Shown here piece by piece: positions 54,457-62,570 of a DNA stretch of 64,000 nucleotides. Below the pieces are notes generated by a model. It made no database searches. It was given only the letters and a program-made list of their open reading frames with translations, and was not told the DNA's origin. Positions within the stretch are counted from its first letter, which is position 1. Every line of letters starts with the position of its first letter. Position numbers and translations under genes: made by a program. The stretch is from Paenibacillus xylaniclasticus (GTDB lineage: Bacteria; Bacillota; Bacilli; Paenibacillales; Paenibacillaceae): assembly GCF_004001065.1 (NCBI RefSeq), contig NZ_BIML01000004.1:248001-312000 (forward strand). Direction: 5' to 3'.

Positions 54457-55242
54457 GTGGACGATTTAGTCAAAGCAGTCATATTAGGTATTGTGGAAGG
54501 GTTGACGGAATTTCTTCCGGTGTCGTCGACAGGTCATATGATCGTAACCGGTCATCTGCTCGACTTCGTAGGAGAGAGAGAGAAGACGTTCGAGGTCGTC
54601 GTTCAGCTTGGTGCTGTAATGGCGGTTCTGGTACTCTATTGGAAACGGTTTTTGAATTTATTGAAGTTCGACTTGAAATCACCGGGACTGAACATTTTGC
54701 ATATTGTGCTTGGCATGTTCCCAGCAAGTGTGCTTGGACTATTGCTGCATGATTTTATTAAGCAATATTTGTTCGGCCCGAAGACCGTCGTTGTCAGCTT
54801 GATTGTGGGCGGCTTACTGCTTATCGCAGCTGAGAAGTCTAAGAGGCAGCCGTCGTCGCAGACGCTCGATGACATTACGTACAGGCAGGCGTTCGGGATA
54901 GGGTGCTTTCAAATTTTGTCGCTCTGGTCCGGCTTCTCCCGTTCCGGCTCGACGATGGCGGGCGGTATGTTCCTCGGCGTGAAGAAGGAGGCAGCGGCGG
55001 AATTTACGTTTCTAATGTCTGTTCCGATCATGCTCGGTGCAAGCGGCGTTGATCTCATTCAAAGCCGTGAATATTTATCTTGGGATGATACAGGACTATT
55101 CGTGACAGGATTGTTCACCTCGTTCGTTGTGGCGATGATTGCGATTGTGACGTTCCTGAACCTGCTGAAGCGGATTAGTATGACTTGGTTCGCGTATTAT
55201 CGCTTCGCATTGGCCGCGGTTGTTTTCTTCCTGTTGCTGTAG
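54457..55242 (+). CDS. uppP: Undecaprenyl-diphosphate phosphatase UppP
   Basis: BacA/UppP, 261 aa, polytopic membrane phosphatase recycling the lipid carrier of wall synthesis; gives bacitracin tolerance when overproduced. Catalytic motifs EGLTEFLPVSSTGHM (Glu-rich (E/Q)XXXE type) near 14-28 and the P-loop-like SGFSRSGSTMAGG near 166-178. GTG 54457 sits behind AGGAGG; the upstream 14 codons have no support. Strong terminator follows. Confidence 0.95.
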   Translation: MDDLVKAVILGIVEGLTEFLPVSSTGHMIVTGHLLDFVGEREKTFEVVVQLGAVMAVLVLYWKRFLNLLKFDLKSPGLNILHIVLGMFPASVLGLLLHDFIKQYLFGPKTVVVSLIVGGLLLIAAEKSKRQPSSQTLDDITYRQAFGIGCFQILSLWSGFSRSGSTMAGGMFLGVKKEAAAEFTFLMSVPIMLGASGVDLIQSREYLSWDDTGLFVTGLFTSFVVAMIAIVTFLNLLKRISMTWFAYYRFALAAVVFFLLL

Positions 55243-55262
55243 TGTTATGGTAATGGATAAGT

Positions 55263-55310
55263 GGCTGTTCTTGCTCATCGCGCGGCGATGATGTGAGAGC
55301 AGCCTTTTTT
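55263..55310 (+). terminator. Terminator after uppP
   Basis: Long stem (55263-55281 with 55285-55304, one bulge, a few G-U) with GCG loop and six T. Confidence 0.85.
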
Positions 55311-55420
55311 CGTGATGCGTGATGCGATAAAAAAATACCTCAATTCGTTAAAAATTTATTGTAAAACGATAAATGGTGTGATAAATTCAAAACTGACAAT
55401 AACGAATTGGGGTGCGAGTT

Positions 55421-55897
55421 ATGGAAAGAGGAACAACACTCTTTTTGAAGGTAACGTTGTTATTAATTGGACTTCCGATATTAGCTTTGTGCGTATGGGG
55501 GCTGCCATCGGTCATTCAGGAAGCAGCAGAGCAATATAAAGGCTATGTGGTATATCCGCTGTTCGGCATCATGTATGCAGCAGCTATTCCGTATTTTTTG
55601 GCCTTGTACCAAGCCTATAAGCTGTTAAACTATATTGATAAGAACATTGCGTTCTCGGAACTGTCTGTCCGCGCGTTAAAAACGATTACTTATTGTGCGA
55701 TTGCGATTAGCATACTGTTCACAGCAGGACTGCCTTTCATCTATTTGATCGCGGATCAAGACGACGCTCCTGGATTGATCGTGCTCGGGCTGGTCATTAT
55801 TTTTGCGTCTTCAGTTATTGGGGTGTTTGCAGCGGTCCTCCAAAGACTGCTCAAAAACGCGATCGACATTAAATCTGAGAATGATCTGACGGTCTGA
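55421..55897 (+). CDS. DUF2975 membrane protein (YoaS-like)
   Basis: 158 aa, four membrane segments (about 10-30, 45-65, 90-115, 120-145), DUF2975 family. Loop LLNYIDKNIAFSELSVRALKTI is family-typical. Such proteins are commonly paired with a small Cro/CI-type regulator; here the pair is directly downstream. ATG 55421 follows GGGGTGCGAG. Function unknown. Confidence 0.85.
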   Translation: MERGTTLFLKVTLLLIGLPILALCVWGLPSVIQEAAEQYKGYVVYPLFGIMYAAAIPYFLALYQAYKLLNYIDKNIAFSELSVRALKTITYCAIAISILFTAGLPFIYLIADQDDAPGLIVLGLVIIFASSVIGVFAAVLQRLLKNAIDIKSENDLTV

Positions 55898-55906
55898 GGT
55901 GAGCAT

Positions 55907-56119
55907 ATGGCCATTATTATAAACGTAGATGTGATGCTGGCGAAGAGAAAAATGAGCGTGACCGAGTTGTCAGAGAAGGTCGGCATAACGATGGCCAACC
56001 TTTCGATTTTGAAGAATGGTAAGGCAAAAGCGATTCGGTTCTCGACGCTTGAGGCGATCTGCAAAGCATTAGATTGCCAGCCTGGTGATATTTTGGAGTA
56101 TCAGGTAGATGAGGGATAA
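55907..56119 (+). CDS. Small XRE-family regulator (YozG-like)
   Basis: 70-aa Cro/CI-type helix-turn-helix (MSVTELSEKVGITMANLSILKNGKAKAIRFSTLEAICKALDCQPGDILEY), essentially only the DNA-binding domain. Nine bases after the DUF2975 gene, same operon; probably autoregulates the pair. Terminator-like hairpin follows. Confidence 0.92.
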   Translation: MAIIINVDVMLAKRKMSVTELSEKVGITMANLSILKNGKAKAIRFSTLEAICKALDCQPGDILEYQVDEG

Positions 56120-56133
56120 CTGGTTATGCGAAG

Positions 56134-56163
56134 ACAACCCCCGCCATTAGTGGCGGGGGTTGT
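56134..56163 (+). terminator. GC-rich hairpin after XRE regulator
   Basis: Perfect 13-bp stem ACAACCCCCGCCA / TGGCGGGGGTTGT, loop TTAG; weak T tail. Confidence 0.65.
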
Positions 56164-56251
56164 GCTGTTATAACTTTACATGACTGCAACCTTAGTGGAC
56201 CCGTTTGCGTCAGGTTTACAAACTAGCAAAGGAAAGAGAGGATGTTCAATA

Positions 56252-56890
56252 TTGCGTGAGGCTAGAAGGTTAAAGGGTGGGATCATGTCATTGGTCATTC
56301 TGTGGATGACTATTGTTGCCGCACCGATTATCGATCCAGAGCGTGCTTATGCTTGTTCGTGCGCCGTTGCTTCGGACATTGAGGAGGCGCTGGACAATCA
56401 TGCCGCCGTATTTGCTGGTAAAGTAACGAAATTGGATAAAGGCAGCTCGGTTCAGAGAATACAATCGTCTGCTGATAAAGTAGAGGTCGTTTTCCTTGTA
56501 GATAAAGTATGGAAGGGCGAGCTGTCGGAGGAGACGAATGTATCGACGGTTAGAAGCGAAGCAAGCTGCGGCTATACGTTCTCGGACAACATCTCTTACC
56601 TCGTGTTTGCGTATGAGGATAAGGAAGGGAATTTGCACACTGGCTTATGCAGCGGGAACATGCTATTGTCAGAAGCAAGTACGCAAATTCAGCAGCTGGA
56701 TGCCATTCACGCTTCATATGAGCCTATTGCTGAAGCCGCAGCAGCACCCGGCGAGCCTGCTGCGATATCTGTGCAGAAGGATGGAGGAGTCGATTCGATT
56801 GTGTATTGGATTGGTGCAATCGTCGTCATTATGATCATATTGGGCGGAATTGGATTAGGGTTAGTGAAGGGTAGACGTAGAAAGGATTAA
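56252..56890 (+). CDS. Secreted TIMP/NTR-like protein with C-terminal anchor
   Basis: 212 aa. Signal peptide with RRLK n-region and cleavage after AYA, so the mature protein would start CSC (Cys35, Cys37), as in TIMP-like netrin domains whose N-terminal Cys must be first. HAAVFAGKVTKLD, further Cys residues (SEASCGYTF; GLCSGN) and a C-terminal membrane helix plus RRRKD complete it. TTG 56252 is favoured for its signal peptide and GAGAGG site; ATG 56285 is an alternative. Function unknown. Stop codon overlaps that of the convergent permease (TTAA). Confidence 0.68.
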   Translation: MREARRLKGGIMSLVILWMTIVAAPIIDPERAYACSCAVASDIEEALDNHAAVFAGKVTKLDKGSSVQRIQSSADKVEVVFLVDKVWKGELSEETNVSTVRSEASCGYTFSDNISYLVFAYEDKEGNLHTGLCSGNMLLSEASTQIQQLDAIHASYEPIAEAAAAPGEPAAISVQKDGGVDSIVYWIGAIVVIMIILGGIGLGLVKGRRRKD

Positions 56891-58305
56891 ACAAGAAATA
56901 TTGCGACGATCGTTGTGACGACTAAACCAATTAACACTGGCTTCAAATTGCGGCGGGCAAGCTCGAACGGACTAACGCCACAGATGGCCGCTGCAGGGAT
57001 GAGCGCCCAAGGCACAAGCGTTCCTCCTCCCACCCAGATCGCGGCTACTTGACCGAGAGCGGTTAGCGTTGCCGCGCCGTGACCAAGCGCTGCTGCGAAT
57101 AGATGAGCAACCGAGCCTGCCAGCGAAATGCCAGAAAACCCTGAACCGTCAAGACCGGTAATCGCCCCGACAGCCGTCAGCGTCCCGGACGCAACTACTT
57201 CGTTCATATTCGCTTTGTTGGCCAGTGCAATACCAAGATCGTTGACGATGCCCTGTGAGCCATGCGGCAGCACATCGCCGAAGACGGCTGTTAAGCCGGA
57301 GTCGCCTAAATAGAAGAAGGCTGCAATCGGTATAACCGGACCGAACACTCTAAAGCCAAATAAGAAGCCGTCGATCAAATAGCTTGTGGTTTGCTCAAGC
57401 CCTTTGTTCCGGTGAGCGAACATCGATACGAGCAGCAGAATTAGTATTGCGGTACCGCCGACAAGCGCCGTAGCATCACCGCCCTGCAGATCAAGTACGA
57501 GCATTGCGGCTACATCGGCTGCGAATAGAATTGGCACGAGGATAGCGAACCATTGGCGGACGACCGGGGACATCCGAATGCTCGAATCTGAGTTAGAGTC
57601 GGAGCGCGTACTTTTGTTCAAGCCTTCATCAGCCGCTGCGATAAGGCCGTCCCGCCATCGTCCAAGCCGCATATCGCGCCGCATGAACCAGAAAGCCGTT
57701 ATTGTTGTGACAAGACCCATAATGATTACGAGAGGAATGCTTGCCTCCATGACAGCGGATACAGGCAAGCCCGCTGCATCTGCTGTCAGTTTAGGCGCTC
57801 CTTGAATGATATAATCGCCGGATAAGGCAATTCCATGTCCGAACAGGTTCATTGCCATTGCCGCTCCAAGTGCAGGCAGACCTACACGAACTGCAACTGG
57901 GAGCAGCACAGCGCCGATCAGCGCAACACCCGGCGAAGGCCAGAAAAACCACGACGTCACAAGCATAATGATGCCGATTCCCCAATAAGCAAGCCCAGGT
58001 GAACGAAGAAACCGGGTTAGCGGTGCAATCATCCTCTCATTGATCCCCGTATCGATAAGTACGCGGCTCATCGCAACGATGACAGAAATGATAAGAATCG
58101 TGCCCAGCAGCTCCCTGATCGCATAGATGAAGCTGTTAAAAATGCCGCTGATCGAGCTGTTTAATGTCTCGGTTGCGATTAGCCCGATGATGAAGACTCC
58201 TGCAATGCAGATAGGCGTTGTATCTCTTCGCATCAGCATAAAGCCGATGATGCTGATGATAAACGCCATATAAATCCAATGAAGCGCCGTAAGCTCTATT
58301 ACCAT
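56887..58305 (-). CDS. Polytopic permease, family uncertain
   Basis: 472 aa, about 12 hydrophobic segments, no signal peptide beyond the first helix. Motifs such as WPSPGVALIGAVLLPVAVRVGLP and FGHGIALSGDYIIQGAPKL are reminiscent of ion-transporter (IT) superfamily permeases like GntP or CitMHS, but I cannot place it in a named family. Reads left from 58305, ending in the shared TTAA with the TIMP-like gene. No enzyme or binding protein nearby hints at a substrate. Confidence 0.72.
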   Translation of the reverse strand: MVIELTALHWIYMAFIISIIGFMLMRRDTTPICIAGVFIIGLIATETLNSSISGIFNSFIYAIRELLGTILIISVIVAMSRVLIDTGINERMIAPLTRFLRSPGLAYWGIGIIMLVTSWFFWPSPGVALIGAVLLPVAVRVGLPALGAAMAMNLFGHGIALSGDYIIQGAPKLTADAAGLPVSAVMEASIPLVIIMGLVTTITAFWFMRRDMRLGRWRDGLIAAADEGLNKSTRSDSNSDSSIRMSPVVRQWFAILVPILFAADVAAMLVLDLQGGDATALVGGTAILILLLVSMFAHRNKGLEQTTSYLIDGFLFGFRVFGPVIPIAAFFYLGDSGLTAVFGDVLPHGSQGIVNDLGIALANKANMNEVVASGTLTAVGAITGLDGSGFSGISLAGSVAHLFAAALGHGAATLTALGQVAAIWVGGGTLVPWALIPAAAICGVSPFELARRNLKPVLIGLVVTTIVAIFLV

Positions 58306-58458
58306 CTCGATACCCTCCCGTGTTGTACGGTAATGTATCGTATGTATGGCTGACCGCAGGCGTTCGTCTAGGACGTAAGCGCTTTTAATATTTTTGTGTT
58401 GTAATTAAATATGTGCTGTCACTTATAACTATGGAAAGATCTGAGATGAGGGATGTCA

Positions 58459-58965
58459 ATGGAGATACGTTTATTAGATTCGCAGGATGCTGGAATCTAT
58501 CGTGAATTAAGACTGAAATCCTTGAAGGAGAATGCTGAAGCGTTCTTGACCACTTATGAAATCGAGAAAGAAAAGCCGATCGAGCAGCTGGAACAAAATT
58601 TGAAGGTGACGGAGGATCGGTTTACTTTCGGAGCTTTTGTAGACCATGAGTTGGTAGGTATCGTAACGTTCGTACGAGAGTACCACCCAAAGCTTCGGCA
58701 CAAGGGCAATGTATACGGGATGTACGTTGCCTCAGATCGCCGCGGCAAGGGAATAGGTCGAGCTTTACTAGAGCTTTTGATTGCGAGAGCGAGACAGTGC
58801 ATCGGTCTTGAACAAATGAATCTAGTGGTCATGTCGGATAATATAGCGGCTATACGATTGTATGAAGCAGTCGGCTTTGTCAGATATGGTACGGAAATAA
58901 AGGCGATTAAATCCGGTGAACAATATTGGGATGAGGACTATATGTGCTTGCGGCTTACTTCTTAA
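58459..58965 (+). CDS. GNAT family N-acetyltransferase
   Basis: 168 aa, Gcn5-related acetyltransferase. Acetyl-CoA binding motif A is YGMYVASDRRGKGIGRALLELLIARA (R/Q-x-x-G-x-G/A as RRGKGIG), and motif B includes NLVVMSDNIAAIRLYEAVGFVRYG. ATG 58459 fits GAGGG 6 bases upstream; ATG 58453 overlaps it. Substrate unknown. Followed by a GC-rich hairpin shared with the convergent helD. Confidence 0.9.
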   Translation: MEIRLLDSQDAGIYRELRLKSLKENAEAFLTTYEIEKEKPIEQLEQNLKVTEDRFTFGAFVDHELVGIVTFVREYHPKLRHKGNVYGMYVASDRRGKGIGRALLELLIARARQCIGLEQMNLVVMSDNIAAIRLYEAVGFVRYGTEIKAIKSGEQYWDEDYMCLRLTS

Positions 58966-59002
58966 CTTATATGATTCGAATCGACTGTCGTCATGAAATA
59001 AT

Positions 59003-59032
59003 ACACCGCGCGCCGAGAGCTGCGCGCGGTGT
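59003..59032. terminator. Hairpin between GNAT and helD
   Basis: Perfect 11-bp stem ACACCGCGCGC / GCGCGCGGTGT. No T run on the + side; between two converging genes. Confidence 0.6.
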
Positions 59033-59058
59033 TAGGGGTGCAGGGAGTTTGATTGTAT

Positions 59059-61434
59059 TCAAGCCTTATCATACAGCTCTGAATCGATGCTCATGATGAA
59101 CGGCGACCATTCTCTTCCAGGAGAATAGAGGCGAAGGCGATGCATCGGACGCGTGCAGGCCGTGTAGAACAGCTTGCGCTCGGATTCGCGGCTATAGCAT
59201 TGATTCGAGGCGTCATAAATGAGTACAGCATCGAACTCGACACCCTTCGCCAAATAAGCCGGGATGATGAGCAGGCCGTGCTCGAATTGTGGCGTCTTTT
59301 TATTTACGAGTCGAAGTGAGGCTCCCTCCAGAACGAGCGGCAGAAGCTTCTCATATGCAGCGTTTGCTTCCGCCTGCGACTTCGTAATGATCGCAATGGA
59401 GTTGAAGCCGTCTGCTTGAAGTGCTGCAATGTCCGCTAGGATTTGCTTATCGCGGTCTTCGGTGCTGCTGCATGAGATGGCGATAGGCTTGCCGCCTGAC
59501 CGGTCGAACGGAACGATCCGATCACCGTCTGGCAGCATCGCACGAGTAAACTCGACAATTTCACGTGTGGACCGGTAGCTGCGGTTCAAGCTAAGCCATA
59601 CGGTCTCGTCAGCTCCGTACAGCTGCTCAAGTGGTGAGTTGCTTTGCTCATGCAGATCGCTGGCTTGTGCGAAGATCGCTTGGTTGAAATCGCCGAGCAC
59701 CGTCATGCGGGCACGCGGGAACAGCCTTTTGACGAATTCAAATTGAAATGCCGAATAATCCTGCGCTTCATCCACCAGCACATAGCGGATTTGATTATTC
59801 ATTTGAAACCCTTCGATCAGCTCTTTCAAATATAAGTATGGCGTCGCATCCTCGTTAGCAAGCTTGCCCTCGTTGAGCAATCGGATCGTCCGATCGCATA
59901 TTCGCTTCCAGTGCTCTGGTGCTGGAATTTCCGATTCGTCGAGCAGCGAGGGGATCATCGATTCATTCTCGAACAGCTGCCGATAAAGCGTTGTCGTATC
60001 GACGAATTTGAGCGCTTTTACTTTCCGATACAAAGGCTTGAAATGTTCCCTTACGACCATTTCTCTAAGCAGTGCTTCCTCTTGCTGCGCATCATCGAAT
60101 GCCGGGCTTTTACCTTGCTGCCGCTTCGGCAATTTATTGTACGCCTCCTGATATTGCTCCGGGTCCAAATAATCCAGCTCATCCTTTACCCACTGCGCGG
60201 ATCGTTCTGCTCGTTCGAGCTTGCGAAGCTCCTTTACGATCCATTCCTTCAGTTCATCAACGCGGTAGGAGAGGGAGGCGGCAGACTTACTATTATAAAA
60301 TTGCGCAGCAATCGCTTTGCGGGACAGCAGCGTTCTGCCGCGGAATTTTATGCCTCGGAAAGCCATGCCCTCCTTCAGCAATCGATCCCTGTAGCGGCGA
60401 ATCGCATGAAGGAAGCGGGCGGACGCTTTGAACGCAATTCCTGCGATTACGGCGTCATAATCGGGATCATCTTGCTGAGTCAGCACATATTCCATCTGAT
60501 CGAACGGATCTTCAACGTCGAAGGCTCTGCTTAGCCGTCGGTCTAAATACTCTTGAAATGTCGTCTGTTGAATATTATCCTCGCCTAGCTCTGGAAGCAC
60601 CGTTGCGACATAACTGTTGAACATCGGGTTTGGCGAGAACAGCACCATTTGCTCTGCGGTCAAACGATCCCGGTGTTTATATAATAAGTAGGCTGCCCGC
60701 TGAAGCGCTGCAGATGTTTTGCCGCTGCCGGCTGCACCTTGAACGACGAGCAGCCGGCTGCTGTCGTTGCGGATGATCCGATTCTGCTCCTGCTGGATCG
60801 TTGCTACGATGGATTGCATTTGTGAGCCGGCACCTTTACTAAGCACACTTTGCAGCAGCTCGTCTCCGATCGTCATACCTGTATCGAACATCGTTTTAAT
60901 GACGCCGTCGCGAATCGCGAATTGCCGCTTCAATTCCATTGTTCCCGAAATCTCGGTAACTGGCGTCGTATATGAGGCAGGACCGGGCGGAAAGTCGTAA
61001 TACAGGCTTGCAATCGGCGTCCGCCAATCATAGATCAGAAACGTTTCGTCGTCTTCAGCTAAGAAGGATGCGACGCCGATATATATCTTTTCCACTTCTT
61101 CCGCTTCTGAATCTTGAAAATCGATACGTCCAAAATAAGGTGATGGAACAAGTCGTCTCATCCGCTTCAATTGCCCTAGCAAATGGCGATGGCTGTGCTC
61201 GCGCTCCGACAGCACCTGCGCCTGTTGTTTCATGCTCATATACGTTTCTAGAATATCGTCATCGTTACTAAGATTGACGGTGACGTCGTCCCAGAAGTGG
61301 GTGCGGAAATCGACGACCTCCGAACGCAGCTCTCCGACAATGGGCTCGTATTCGGCTATCCGCTGCCGCAGCGATTTGATCACTTCTTCGACACGACGCT
61401 GCTCTGTCATCCATTCATTCGACCATTGACTCAT
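59059..61434 (-). CDS. helD: HelD, RNA polymerase recycling helicase
   Basis: 791 aa, full-length HelD orthologue by N-terminal similarity (DVTVNLSNDDD, VLSEREHSHR, SPYFGRIDF, YDWRTPIASLYYDF). Walker A GAAGSGKTS, Walker B VDEAQDYSAFQ, LGDFNQAIF, SLNRSYRSTREI and YTACTRPMHRLRLY. The N-terminal antiparallel coiled arm that enters the RNAP secondary channel is present (about 10-90). Start ATG 61434 has GGAGG 11 bases upstream (reading left). It is the second HelD-type gene in this window. Confidence 0.92.
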   Translation of the reverse strand: MSQWSNEWMTEQRRVEEVIKSLRQRIAEYEPIVGELRSEVVDFRTHFWDDVTVNLSNDDDILETYMSMKQQAQVLSEREHSHRHLLGQLKRMRRLVPSPYFGRIDFQDSEAEEVEKIYIGVASFLAEDDETFLIYDWRTPIASLYYDFPPGPASYTTPVTEISGTMELKRQFAIRDGVIKTMFDTGMTIGDELLQSVLSKGAGSQMQSIVATIQQEQNRIIRNDSSRLLVVQGAAGSGKTSAALQRAAYLLYKHRDRLTAEQMVLFSPNPMFNSYVATVLPELGEDNIQQTTFQEYLDRRLSRAFDVEDPFDQMEYVLTQQDDPDYDAVIAGIAFKASARFLHAIRRYRDRLLKEGMAFRGIKFRGRTLLSRKAIAAQFYNSKSAASLSYRVDELKEWIVKELRKLERAERSAQWVKDELDYLDPEQYQEAYNKLPKRQQGKSPAFDDAQQEEALLREMVVREHFKPLYRKVKALKFVDTTTLYRQLFENESMIPSLLDESEIPAPEHWKRICDRTIRLLNEGKLANEDATPYLYLKELIEGFQMNNQIRYVLVDEAQDYSAFQFEFVKRLFPRARMTVLGDFNQAIFAQASDLHEQSNSPLEQLYGADETVWLSLNRSYRSTREIVEFTRAMLPDGDRIVPFDRSGGKPIAISCSSTEDRDKQILADIAALQADGFNSIAIITKSQAEANAAYEKLLPLVLEGASLRLVNKKTPQFEHGLLIIPAYLAKGVEFDAVLIYDASNQCYSRESERKLFYTACTRPMHRLRLYSPGREWSPFIMSIDSELYDKA

Positions 61435-61501
61435 TATCCAATCGACCTCCGTCAGCGTAATTTGGGCCATGCTGATATGCAAAATGATGTACATATTTAA
61501 C

Positions 61502-61531
61502 TTGACTTGGCATTAAAGGGCGTGGTATAAT
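61502..61531 (+). promoter_or_regulatory. Strong promoter in the helD-sleB intergenic region
   Basis: TTGACT (61502-61507), 18-base spacer, perfect TATAAT (61526-61531), reading right. Confidence 0.65.
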
Positions 61532-61537
61532 TTAATT

Positions 61538-61668
61538 AGAAAGGTAACATGGGAAATTTATGCTCGAGACTATAATATCAGCACTTTTTCCATTGTATCA
61601 TTTTGTGGCTGGACTCTGCAATATGAAACGTAATTTTTAAGCCGACAAGCTTGCTTGTCGGCTTTTTC
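61538..61668 (+). ncRNA. Candidate small RNA (promoter to terminator, no gene)
   Basis: A transcript starting about 61538 would end at the intrinsic terminator 61639-61668. The only plausible ORF is an 8-codon one (ATG at about 61549, MGNLCSRL) with AAAGG before it. The rest of the 61435-61838 gap holds only the 5' region of the hydrolase. Untranslated regulatory RNA is inferred. Confidence 0.45.
61639..61668 (+). terminator. Orphan intrinsic terminator
   Basis: Perfect 12-bp stem AAGCCGACAAGC / GCTTGTCGGCTT, two-base loop region TT, then T run. No protein gene ends before it. Confidence 0.88.
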
Positions 61669-61838
61669 ATTTTTCTCATTCGGCTCTAATGTTGTCGAAA
61701 TATCCAGTGGTCAATCAAATTAGCAAATTGATGTAATTTACGTTAAACGGTTCAAAAACGAAAACAGGCTGTGTTACAATCAAACCCATGCAGCGGGCCG
61801 ACCACCGATTAGAATTATTAGGAAGGGGAGCTCACAAC

Positions 61839-62498
61839 ATGAACCATAGCATTTTCAAGAAATGGATTTTAATCGCAGCAGCTTGTATCATCACTTACAC
61901 GACAGTATTGCCGCAGTTTACAGAAGCTGTCGCTGCACCTGCATTACGCTACGGCAGCTACTCGGTCGATGTACCTGATCTTCAATTTCGACTGAAGGTG
62001 CTCGGATATTTCAAATCCGATGTAACAACATATTATGGTAAAATGACTCGCGATGCCGTAGAACGGTTCCAAGCGGATTACGGCTTAGTGCCGGACGGTG
62101 TGGCCGGGTCTAAAACGTGGTCGCTGCTCAAACGTGTTTCCGTCAATCAAGCGGAGCTGGATCTGCTCGCCCGTATTATTTATGCGGAGTCCCGCGGAGA
62201 GCCGTATAAAGGACAAGTCGCAGTAGGCGCGGTCGTCATGAACCGTCTGCAATCGAACCTGTTCCCGGATACAGTGAAGGGTGTTATTATGCAATCTGGA
62301 GCCTTCACGGCTGTCAATGACGGACAGTTTTATTTACAGCCAGATGCAACGGCGTATAAAGCCGCGCTCGATGCCGCTGCAGGCTGGGACCCGACGGGTA
62401 ATGCGATTTATTACTTTAACCCGTCGACGGCTACATCCAAATGGATTTGGTCGCGCCCGCAAACGGTACAAATCGGCCGTCATATTTTTGCCAAGTAA
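61839..62498 (+). CDS. SleB-like cell wall hydrolase
   Basis: 219 aa: signal peptide (about 1-31, KKWILIAAACIITYTTV...), peptidoglycan-binding domain at about 38-95 (VPDLQFRLKVLGYFKSDVTTYYGKMTRDAVERFQADYGLVPDGVAG), and Hydrolase_2 lytic transglycosylase-type catalytic domain at 110-219 (LARIIYAESRGEPYKGQVAVGAVVMNR, with catalytic Glu in YAESRGE; WDPTGNAIYYFNP). Family SleB/CwlJ breaks spore cortex during germination, but no ypeB is downstream, so a vegetative wall role is possible. ATG 61839 behind GGAAGGGGAGC. Confidence 0.9.
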   Translation: MNHSIFKKWILIAAACIITYTTVLPQFTEAVAAPALRYGSYSVDVPDLQFRLKVLGYFKSDVTTYYGKMTRDAVERFQADYGLVPDGVAGSKTWSLLKRVSVNQAELDLLARIIYAESRGEPYKGQVAVGAVVMNRLQSNLFPDTVKGVIMQSGAFTAVNDGQFYLQPDATAYKAALDAAAGWDPTGNAIYYFNPSTATSKWIWSRPQTVQIGRHIFAK

Positions 62499-62503
62499 CA
62501 AAT

Positions 62504-62560
62504 AAACAGGCGCTCTCCGGACCCTCTTGCAAAGGTTTCGGACAAGCGCCTGTTTGTTTT
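62504..62560. terminator. Bidirectional terminator between hydrolase and arsB
   Basis: 11-bp outer stem AAACAGGCGCT / AGCGCCTGTTT (62504-62514, 62545-62555) with T runs on both outgoing sides. Confidence 0.82.
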
Positions 62561-62570
62561 ATTCCTTCGA

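Noticed and set aside
61839-62498. Sigma-G promoter for the SleB-like gene
   Set aside because: No match to TGAATA / CATACTA at suitable spacing upstream, so spore-specific control was not claimed.
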